Translations under genes and position numbers: made by a program
DNA from: Acetobacter ghanensis
GTDB lineage: Bacteria; Pseudomonadota; Alphaproteobacteria; Acetobacterales; Acetobacteraceae
Length of the DNA: 50,249 nt
Assembly (NCBI RefSeq): GCF_001499675.1
Contig: NZ_LN609302.1
Span: forward strand, 246,956 to 297,204
Direction: 5' to 3'
Notes under the pieces: generated by a model
Seen by the model: the letters and a program-made list of their open reading frames with translations, nothing else
Database searches by the model: none
Told to the model about the DNA's origin: nothing
Part shown: piece by piece, positions 44,304 to 50,249 of the stretch
Layout of the letters: each line of letters starts with the position of its first letter
Numbering within the stretch: the stretch's first letter is position 1

Positions 44304-44989
44304 GTCTCGAAGATTATGTCGATTTTTCGAATGCAATCTCGGATTCTGTTCGAATAAATTCATCTGGAGCTGATGAATGCCTTGAAATGCTAAAGCCTTC
44401 ACTGACTTGGATTGCTATGTATTTAAGGGTTTCGCCATCAGAATGCGATATTCTTCTAAAAGGTTGTTATGGTTCCGCGGTGGAATCCATTTCATTAATA
44501 TCATGCGGCCTCGTCCGGCCTGCGATATTATCACTTCGCTCACATTATGAACTATCTTTACAGTACCTTTACTACAAAGATCATCCAGTAGAATGGCGAA
44601 ATGTAAAATGCTTTAAATCACAACCTAGCCTCCCTGGCGTAATTAAAAAATACCTCCGTGAGAATTTTCCCGATTTTGAATACCGGCTAAAAAAATTATC
44701 TGAGGCCAAAGAAAGCATCAGCCAAGAATGTTACGATATTCTATCTGGGATAGCTCATGGCACAGCATTGAATTCAATTTCAACCGCAACAAAACCCAAA
44801 GAGCTAATTGAGAACGAAGCAACAGTACGACAATCTTACGGCGTCTTTCTCAATGTTGGCGAGACACTCAGTGATATTCATTTAGCATGCCACGAAAGTA
44901 ATTGGCTCTCTATACCGCCCCCCATTCAACAAAAACTCAAAGAACGATTTGGAAACAAAAATCCAAAAGAAGAACTGAGATTCTCATAA
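44300..44989 (+). CDS. Unrecognised protein, 229 aa, third gene of the ParA-like operon
   Basis: No family recognised with certainty. Helical segments include SAVESISLISCGLVRPAIL, then LRSHYELSLQYLYYK and CYDILSGIAHG. The R-S-x-x-E helix followed later by L-S-x-x-x-H recalls DUF5677/AbiV-like (HEPN-related) proteins, but a canonical Rx4-6H RNase motif is not evident, so this is a weak suggestion. The start overlaps the previous gene (ATGA 44300-44303). After its stop the sequence returns to GC-rich element backbone within 80 bases. Confidence 0.65.
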   Translation: MSLEDYVDFSNAISDSVRINSSGADECLEMLKPSLTWIAMYLRVSPSECDILLKGCYGSAVESISLISCGLVRPAILSLRSHYELSLQYLYYKDHPVEWRNVKCFKSQPSLPGVIKKYLRENFPDFEYRLKKLSEAKESISQECYDILSGIAHGTALNSISTATKPKELIENEATVRQSYGVFLNVGETLSDIHLACHESNWLSIPPPIQQKLKERFGNKNPKEELRFS

Positions 44990-45068
44990 AACAATTCCGT
45001 TTCGGGTACTAAAATTGTTTGTTTGGAGAACATACTTTGAGGTCAAATTTTCCGGCGACTGATCATTC

Positions 45069-45870
45069 CTATAAATGACCGATAGATACAGATAACCGGA
45101 TTGGGTAACGCAACAGCTCACGATAGCCGCCACGAACATAATACCGACCATCAGAAACGAGCCGACGAACCTGGTTCTTGCGAGGATCGTTTTCCCAGTC
45201 GGCCTTTCTTCCGCGAAACCCGAGCAAGACCTCGGCGAGCTTACGATAACTCGCACCATCCGCCCGACCGTCAAACGCCCTGAGCATCAGGATATGCCGG
45301 TCCCGTGTCTGTCGTGGGAAATCGTGAGCCCACCTGCCGTCAGGCCGGCCGGCCAGCGCGCGCCATAAACGCAGCACGGCCTCTGCGCGAAGCTCCAGCA
45401 ATTTATCAAGCGGCAGGACGACGACGTAGGTCAACCGTCCATCCGCCGGACGTGTCGGAAGCCAGAACTGATGCGCCGACGCACCGGACAGCCAGAAACC
45501 ATGCCACGCTTCATCGTCATCCCGCTGCGCGACGAGGTCCGGTAATTCCTTAAGGTTGATCGGCATGACAGCCGGATCATCCGCATTCGCCGGAGCCTCG
45601 CGCAGTTCGATCACGTCAGGCGAGAGTTCCGTTACCCAGAAAACAGGCGTGCGGCCAGCAGGCTGCGCCGGATCGACAGGGAAATCGCAAACCCCATCGT
45701 TCGGAAAAGACTTTCCCGCCCCCTGGCTTCGGAGCCGCAATCGTTTTCATTCGCTGAAACGCGCGACGGTATTCGTCGTCACGTCGAAGATATTCCCAGG
45801 CCATGCCGGCGGCTGCAATGTCTTTTGCGTGTTCATAAGCGGCCGGCGACTGCCAATCTGATATCGGCAT
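45069..45870 (-). pseudogene. DUF6499/DUF2285 regulator, apparent frameshift
   Basis: ATG 45870 (after AGGAAGGG) begins MPISDWQSPAAYEHAKDI, the DUF6499 start, and runs to ERWGLRF. The expected continuation PVDPAQPAGRTPVFWVTEL is in another frame, which then reads the DUF2285 body (RPADGRLTYVVVLPLDKLLEL, RQTRDRHILMLRAFDGR, DGRYYVRGGYRELLRYP) to 45069. One surplus G in the GGG at 45679-45681 accounts for the switch; corrected length is 266 residues. DUF2285 proteins of these elements are thought to be helix-turn-helix activators of transfer or excision. Sequencing error and true mutation are both possible. Confidence 0.8.
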
Positions 45871-46174
45871 CGCGTTACCCTTCCTCTTGCGCCTGCTTCT
45901 GGCAGCAGGACAATCAGGATGCGCAATGGGAAAGTTTTGTGCAGACTGCATTTGGAGATATGTCGATCTCGTAACGCGATCGCACGATATTATGGCATTC
46001 GTCCACGCCTGCCGAAATAGTTTGCGAGCCGGGCACTCGTCCGGCGAGCGACGTTTCTTTTCCCTCTTCCCCTCGCCGATCCGCGAAGCCGGATCGGCGC
46101 AAATTTGTGCGGGCAGACAGGCCAAGGAAGGGGGCACCGCAGAACCGAATTGTCGGCCCTGCGGCGTTCACTCC
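45871..46174. other. Intergenic region with a nine-pair hairpin
   Basis: About 300 bases without a supported gene. GCCGATCCG (46075-46083) pairs with CGGATCGGC (46090-46098). It probably holds the promoter of the DUF2285 gene and the end of the methyltransferase transcript. Confidence 0.5.
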
Positions 46175-46855
46175 CTATGCCGCTATTTTCTTCGCCGCGT
46201 GCCAGGTCAGGCGCCGGGTCGCCGTTGCCGCGTGGTCCGCGTCCAGTTCCATCCCGAGCCAGTCCCGGCCAAGATGCTGCGCCGCCACCAGAGATGAACC
46301 CGAACCTGCGAACGGGTCCAGAACCAAACCACCCACCGGGCAGAAGGCTTCAACCAGCGGAAGGAGTGCCGCCACGGGCTTTTGCGTCGGGTGCAGCTTG
46401 TTTCCCGAATACGGCATGTCGATCACATCCGGGATGGGCTTTGCAGGCGGTGTGACGTTTCCCTTCGCCAGCAGGTAGGCGCTTTCGTGTTCATATCGGA
46501 GAAACCGGGAAGATGACGCATAAGACTTGCGAAAAACGATATGCCCGACCATGCAGAACCCGGCTGCTTTCCAGGCATCGGCAAACAGGTCGATGCGGTT
46601 CCAGCCATAGAACGAAACGGCGAACCCGCCCCATTTCAGCACACGGTGCATCTGGTTGAAAGCAGGCCGGAGCCAGCGCGCATTATCGTCGTTGCGGACC
46701 TTCCGCCCGTCCCTGCCCTGATAGTTCACCAGGTAAGGCGGGTCGGTAAGGATGAAGTCCACAGCATTGCGAGGCAGCGCCCGCATCAGTTCCACGCTGT
46801 CGCCGTTGAGAATGGTATTGCGGAAATCGGTCGCCGTGTTGGTATTACCGGTCAT
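46175..46855 (-). CDS. Orphan DNA methyltransferase (N6-adenine/N4-cytosine type)
   Basis: S-adenosylmethionine-dependent DNA methylase of 226 residues. The catalytic motif FILTDPPYLVNY comes first and the cofactor motif VLDPFAGSGSSLVAA last, the beta-class order. KLHPTQKPVAAL is also typical. No restriction gene is adjacent, so it more likely protects or marks the element. ATG 46855 follows AGGGAAGAG; longer in-frame starts are less likely. Confidence 0.92.
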   Translation of the reverse strand: MTGNTNTATDFRNTILNGDSVELMRALPRNAVDFILTDPPYLVNYQGRDGRKVRNDDNARWLRPAFNQMHRVLKWGGFAVSFYGWNRIDLFADAWKAAGFCMVGHIVFRKSYASSSRFLRYEHESAYLLAKGNVTPPAKPIPDVIDMPYSGNKLHPTQKPVAALLPLVEAFCPVGGLVLDPFAGSGSSLVAAQHLGRDWLGMELDADHAATATRRLTWHAAKKIAA

Positions 46856-47058
46856 GGTCTCTTCCCTTTGTTCCGCGAGGAACAGCCCCCGCTGTTCCTC
46901 TGCCTCGCGGCGAGCAGCGGGGTAGCAACGGCAAGGGCGGCCGATGGGGAGGGGTATCGCCCGGTCTGCACGGAGCGCAGCGCAGGAAGATCGGGGACAC
47001 CCCATCGGGCGGCGTCAGCCTGCTGACGCGCCCCCTTGCCAGCGCGAGGGCGGAGCCC

Positions 47059-47784
47059 TTAGCCTGTTTTTACCTTGAGAGCCGTCCCGGCAGCCTCGGA
47101 AATGGCGGCCATGATTTGAGGTCTGGCCATCTTTTCGGGAATTTCCAGCAAAGGAATACCTGCCTTCTGCAAGGCCAGACGCTTCACCGCCATGCGGTCA
47201 TCCGCGTCGCCGGACAGGTCGTGGCCTGTGCCATTATATTCGATCACCAATACTGGCAGCCCATAGCGATCAATCAGCAGGAAATCGACACGCTTGCCGC
47301 TATAGGAACTGAAAGCCTGCTTCTGACGCGGATCTTGCGGATCGTACGTCGTTCTGATGAACCCGCCCATCGAAACCTCGAAGGCAAAACGCCAGTCGGG
47401 CTGATATGTCCTGATCCACTCGTCGAGCGCGTAGAGCACCTGCACAGCCTCTTTATTGACGGGACGGACGGCCCGCAGACTGCACTGATTGATGAAGTGT
47501 AGCTGATTTTGCGTGTTGGACAGGTCGTTGTCCTGAAAATATTGCCGTCGACGCTCTGCATCCTTCTTCTGGTCGGCGGCCTGTGTTTCCAGCGTAGCAA
47601 TCCGACGGCGCAAAGACGAAACTTCTGTATCGCGTCCAGCGATCTGACGATCCAGTGTCTGAAGTCGGGCATTCCTCTCGGCAATCTGTTGCCCTGCCTG
47701 TGCCAGATCGGCCGTCGCACGACGCCCCCGGATGTAGAATCCAATGGCATATCCAATCGCCAGAAGAATGATCACCTTTTCCAC
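47059..47784 (-). CDS. Membrane-anchored coiled-coil protein with a DUF2726 domain
   Basis: The 241-residue product has an N-terminal helix (VIILLAIGYAIGFYIRG), a coiled coil (about residues 25-85, QQIAERNARLQTLDRQIAG and on) and a C-terminal DUF2726 domain: VDFLLIDRYGLPVLVIEYNG, then GDADDRMAVKRLALQKAGIPLLEIP. DUF2726 is related to PD-(D/E)xK nucleases, but the usual Lys after the Glu is replaced (EYN), so activity is uncertain. It starts with GTG 47784 after GGGAGG. The TM-coiled-coil architecture is also seen in proteins that act on incoming DNA. Confidence 0.78.
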   Translation of the reverse strand: MEKVIILLAIGYAIGFYIRGRRATADLAQAGQQIAERNARLQTLDRQIAGRDTEVSSLRRRIATLETQAADQKKDAERRRQYFQDNDLSNTQNQLHFINQCSLRAVRPVNKEAVQVLYALDEWIRTYQPDWRFAFEVSMGGFIRTTYDPQDPRQKQAFSSYSGKRVDFLLIDRYGLPVLVIEYNGTGHDLSGDADDRMAVKRLALQKAGIPLLEIPEKMARPQIMAAISEAAGTALKVKTG

Positions 47785-47912
47785 GGCCGATAAGCCTCCC
47801 TTTTCTGCGCGATCACCGCCGATTACCGCATCGACCAGCGCATGGTCTTCTCAAATCCCCTTGTCCTGTCCTTCATCGGTCCTGTCGCCCCATGACCTGG
47901 AAGGTGGACAGG

Positions 47913-48122
47913 ATGGCACACAAACCCGACAGGATCAGGATCGAGGTATTCGGTCCCGCCAGCGAGGCGGAAACGGCCGAAGAGGCGTTCCGCCCGTCCG
48001 ATGACGCCATCCGATCCCTCGCCCGCCTGATCGGCCGGCAGATGGCCCGCGAGCAGTTCGAGCGTGCCCGCGCGCTGGAGCGGAAACAGGCCCGTCAGAA
48101 CCGATCCGGTCCCATGCGGTAG
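47913..48122 (+). CDS. Small conserved element protein, 69 aa
   Basis: Unknown function. The product is highly charged: RIRIEVFGPASEAETAEEAF, then a helix SLARLIGRQMAREQFERARALERKQ. I associate this small gene with the recombinase end of such elements, but have no function for it. ATG 47913 follows AAGGTGG; an in-frame ATG at 47892 is also possible. Confidence 0.6.
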   Translation: MAHKPDRIRIEVFGPASEAETAEEAFRPSDDAIRSLARLIGRQMAREQFERARALERKQARQNRSGPMR

Positions 48123-48186
48123 CCTCCCCTCCCCGGCTGCGTGTTCCCCGGCGAACGACCCTTCGTCGGGCAGTCGTGTATTTTTC

Positions 48187-48215
48187 TTGTGACCATTATG
48201 GTCCCGTGATATAAG
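48187..48215 (+). promoter_or_regulatory. higBA promoter with overlapping palindromic operator
   Basis: TTGTGA (48187-48192), a 17-base spacer and TATAAG (48210-48215) form a promoter. The perfect palindrome GACCATTATGGTC (48191-48203) overlaps it and is a good candidate for HigA autorepression. Confidence 0.6.
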
Positions 48216-48223
48216 GTCAGTCA

Positions 48224-48547
48224 ATGAGGATCATCGCCCGCCGCACGCTGAGAGAGTTCGTCGACAGCCTGACGGGCCAGAAGGACCAGCCGGCCGTGAA
48301 GGCGGCGCTCGACGCCTGGTTCGCCGAAGTCGGCAGGTCTGGCTGGACAAGCACCGCCGATGTGAAGCGGCTCTACGCCACGGCCAGTATCGTCAGTGCC
48401 CAGCGGATCGTCTTCAACATCAAGGGCAATGCCTATCGCCTGGTCGTGGCGGTCGATTTCGAGAAAAGCATTGTCTGGATCAAATGGATCGGCACGCACA
48501 AAGCGTATGACAGGATCGACGTGACGGAGGTGGAACATGACGGCTGA
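48224..48547 (+). CDS. higB: Type II toxin HigB
   Basis: RelE-fold mRNA interferase of 107 residues. The start MRIIARRTLREFVDSL, middle YATASIVSAQRIVFNIKGNAYRLVVAVDF and end IVWIKWIGTHKAYDRIDV match HigB. The toxin-first order and overlap with the antitoxin (48537-48547) are normal for higBA. Confidence 0.93.
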   Translation: MRIIARRTLREFVDSLTGQKDQPAVKAALDAWFAEVGRSGWTSTADVKRLYATASIVSAQRIVFNIKGNAYRLVVAVDFEKSIVWIKWIGTHKAYDRIDVTEVEHDG

Positions 48548-48917
48548 TCTGAAGCCCATCCGCAACGAGGCGGATTATGACGCGGCGCTCGAAGAAGTCG
48601 AGCGGCTGTGGGGAGCGAAGAGCGGCACGCCGGACGGCGACCGGCTCGACGTGCTGGCGACCCTGATCGACGTCTATGAGGCCAAGCACCATCCGATCGA
48701 TCCGCCCGATCCGGTCGAGGCGATCCGCTTCCGCATGGAGCAGCAGGGCCTCACCCGCAAGGATCTGGAACCGATGATCGGCCCGCGCAATCGGGTGGCG
48801 GACGTGCTGAACCGCAAGCGTGGCCTGTCGATCGACATGATCCGCCAGTTGCATGACGGCCTCGGCATCTCGGCCGAGGTGCTGATCCGGCCCAGCCGGA
48901 TGGACAAGGTCGCCTGA
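48537..48917 (+). CDS. higA: HigA-type antitoxin, helix-turn-helix
   Basis: The 126-residue antitoxin and repressor. The N-terminal acidic part (RNEADYDAALEEVERLWG, then DRLDVLATLIDVYEAKH) would bind HigB; the C-terminal half has the Xre-like helix-turn-helix IRFRMEQQGLTRKDLEPMIG and NRVADVLNRKRGLSIDMIRQ. It overlaps higB by 11 bases and stabilises the element together with it. Confidence 0.93.
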   Translation: MTADLKPIRNEADYDAALEEVERLWGAKSGTPDGDRLDVLATLIDVYEAKHHPIDPPDPVEAIRFRMEQQGLTRKDLEPMIGPRNRVADVLNRKRGLSIDMIRQLHDGLGISAEVLIRPSRMDKVA

Positions 48918-48944
48918 CAGGAAATACCGCTCAAGGAACATCCC

Positions 48945-50249
48945 ATGACCCGCGTCGCCCTGTATGCCCGCTACTCGTCCGACAACCAGCGCGACGCCTC
49001 GATCGAGGACCAGTTCCGCATCTGCCGCGAACAGGCGAAACGAGAGAAATGGAAGGTGGTCGGCGCCTACAAGGACGCGGGCATCTCCGGCGCCAGCATG
49101 ATCCTGCGTCCCGGTATCCAGACCCTGTTGCAGGATGCCCAGGCCGGACGGTTCGACATTGTGCTGGCCGAGGCGCTGGATCGCGTCTCGCGCGACCAGG
49201 CTGACGTCGCCACCCTGTTCAAACATCTGAAATTCGCCGGCGTGCCGATCGTCACCCTAGCAGAAGGGGAGATCAGCGAACTGCATGTCGGCCTCAAGGG
49301 CACGATGAATGCCCTCTTTCTGAAAGACCTCGCCGCCAAGACCCATCGCGGACTGCGCGGTCGGGTTGAGGACGGTAAATCCGGCGGTGGGCTGTGCTAC
49401 GGCTATCGCGTCGTCCGCCAGTTCGACGCCAAAGGCGAACAGATCCGGGGCGATCGCGAGATCGACGCGCATCAGGCGGAGGTCGTCCGCCGCATCTTCC
49501 GTGACTTCGCCGCCGGCATTGGGCCACGCGCCATTGCCAAGGCCCTGAACGATCAAGGCATCGCCGGCCCGGAGGGCAAGCTGTGGAGTGACACTACCAT
49601 CCGGGGCCATGTGAAGCGCGGCACCGGCATCATCAACAATGAGCTGTATATCGGCCGACTGGTCTGGAACCGCCAGCGCTACGTCAAAGATCCGTCGACG
49701 GGCAAGCGCGTCTCGCGCCTCAACCCGGAATCGGAGTGGGTCATCACAGACGTACCCGATCTGCGGATCGTCGATGATGCCCTCTGGCAGGCGACCAAGG
49801 CCCGCCAGAGCATCATTGCCGAGAAATACGTCAATGTCACCGAGGCTGTTCGCGCCCACCACAAGCGCAACCGGCTGAATGGCACCCGCCGGCCGAAATC
49901 CCTGCTGTCGGGTCTGCTGTTCTGCGGCCTGTGCGGTGGCCCCTACGCCCTGCGGGGTTCTGACCGTTTTGCCTGCTCAGGCCATGTCACCAATGGATCC
50001 TGCACCAACAGCCGGACGATCCCCCGTCCCGATCTGGAGCGCCGCGTGCTCTCTGGTCTCAAGGACCGGATGATGGCCCCCGAGATCGCGGCCGAGGCAA
50101 TGCGTGCCTATGCCGAGGAGACCAATCGTCTCAACCGCGAGCGTCGGTCCAACGCCGATGTCTGGCAGGTGGAACAGGTGAAGGTCGAGAAACAGATCCG
50201 AGGCATCATCGAGGCCATCAAGGAAGGAATGTTCCATCCCAGCATGAAG
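48945..50249 (+). CDS. Large serine recombinase, cut by the right edge
   Basis: Likely integrase of the element; 435 codons are present with no stop. The N-terminal resolvase domain has VALYARYSSDNQRDASIEDQ with the catalytic Ser, DIVLAEALDRVSRDQAD and VGLKGTMNALFLKDLAAKTH. The recombinase domain follows (GGLCYGYRVVR, HQAEVVRRIFRDFAAG) and then a zinc ribbon LLSGLLFCGLCGGPYAL with CSGH and GSCTNSR. A coiled-coil region begins at the edge. ATG 48945 is preceded by AAGGAAC. No attachment site can be located because the element end is outside. Confidence 0.93.
   Translation, partial: MTRVALYARYSSDNQRDASIEDQFRICREQAKREKWKVVGAYKDAGISGASMILRPGIQTLLQDAQAGRFDIVLAEALDRVSRDQADVATLFKHLKFAGVPIVTLAEGEISELHVGLKGTMNALFLKDLAAKTHRGLRGRVEDGKSGGGLCYGYRVVRQFDAKGEQIRGDREIDAHQAEVVRRIFRDFAAGIGPRAIAKALNDQGIAGPEGKLWSDTTIRGHVKRGTGIINNELYIGRLVWNRQRYVKDPSTGKRVSRLNPESEWVITDVPDLRIVDDALWQATKARQSIIAEKYVNVTEAVRAHHKRNRLNGTRRPKSLLSGLLFCGLCGGPYALRGSDRFACSGHVTNGSCTNSRTIPRPDLERRVLSGLKDRMMAPEIAAEAMRAYAEETNRLNRERRSNADVWQVEQVKVEKQIRGIIEAIKEGMFHPSMK

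Larger units (their letters stand above)
31221..50249. mobile_element. Degenerate integrative conjugative element, continuing past the right edge
   Basis: The backbone has P-type mating-pair genes (trbL-F-G-I, DUF2274), a relaxase fragment, TraF peptidase, a VirB1-like transglycosylase, DUF736, DUF2840, RepA, an AlpA-like regulator, DUF2285, an orphan methyltransferase, a higBA pair and a large serine recombinase. This set and order is typical of repA/trb-type elements of alphaproteobacteria. IS21 has replaced the segment between relaxase and trbL. The left boundary is uncertain and may lie nearer 28,500; the right boundary is outside the window. Confidence 0.8.

Overview
The window looks like a chromosome segment of an acetic acid bacterium (Acetobacteraceae, Acetobacter-like; inferred from protein content and gene order, species not determinable). 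Positions 1-25,700 are ordinary chromosome. From about 25,700 to the right edge the window is accessory DNA: an IS66 element, a large cargo gene, and a degenerate conjugative element that runs off the right end.

Chromosomal part. The left edge holds the 5' half of mutY, divergent from a DUF721 (DciA-like) gene. A SPOR-tailed lytic transglycosylase and a SARP/BTAD-type regulator follow, then a compact DUF3576-leuS-lptE-holA block. After holA lies a tRNA-Arg(CCT) gene whose anticodon loop is split by a 233-base group I intron. Next come an unknown lipoprotein, a large Orn/Lys/Arg-type decarboxylase broken by a one-base frameshift, an AspT-type antiporter (together a likely decarboxylation/antiport pair) and an MFS transporter. 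An iron-uptake locus follows. A TonB-dependent siderophore receptor and a Sel1-repeat protein are on the minus strand, divergent from exbB-exbD-tonB. The shared promoter region has two Fur-like boxes. exbB is interrupted by a -1 frame change in an A7 run. sodB, a nitronate monooxygenase-like gene and a small secreted two-cysteine protein end this part.

Accessory part. A complete IS66-family element (25,958-28,460; exact 8-base target duplication) is followed by a 711-residue protein joining a GHKL (Hsp90/MutL/MORC-type) ATPase to a C-terminal PD-(D/E)xK nuclease, a candidate defence gene. From 31,221 rightwards is an ICE-like backbone with an IncP/P-type mating-pair cluster (DUF2274, trbI, trbG, trbF, trbL). 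A complete IS21-family element with perfect 29-base ends abuts trbL on one side and a truncated relaxase on the other, without target duplication. The rest of the relaxase, the coupling protein and the other trb genes are absent from this junction, so an IS-associated deletion probably immobilised the element. Beyond are a VirB1-like transglycosylase, DUF736, TraF peptidase, DUF2840, RepA and an AlpA-like regulator. An AT-rich, tightly coupled three-gene operon follows (ParA-like ATPase plus two unrecognised proteins). Then come a frameshifted DUF6499/DUF2285 gene, an orphan DNA methyltransferase, a membrane-anchored DUF2726 protein, a small conserved ORF, a higBA toxin-antitoxin pair and a large serine recombinase cut by the window edge.

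Two candidates for a little-described system stand out: the GHKL-nuclease gene (28,924-31,059) and the ParA-like three-gene operon (42,970-44,989). Both sit as cargo in the mobile region. Four genes (DUF721, decarboxylase, exbB, DUF2285) carry single-base frame changes, three of them in homopolymers, so sequencing error must be excluded before biological meaning is given to any of them.
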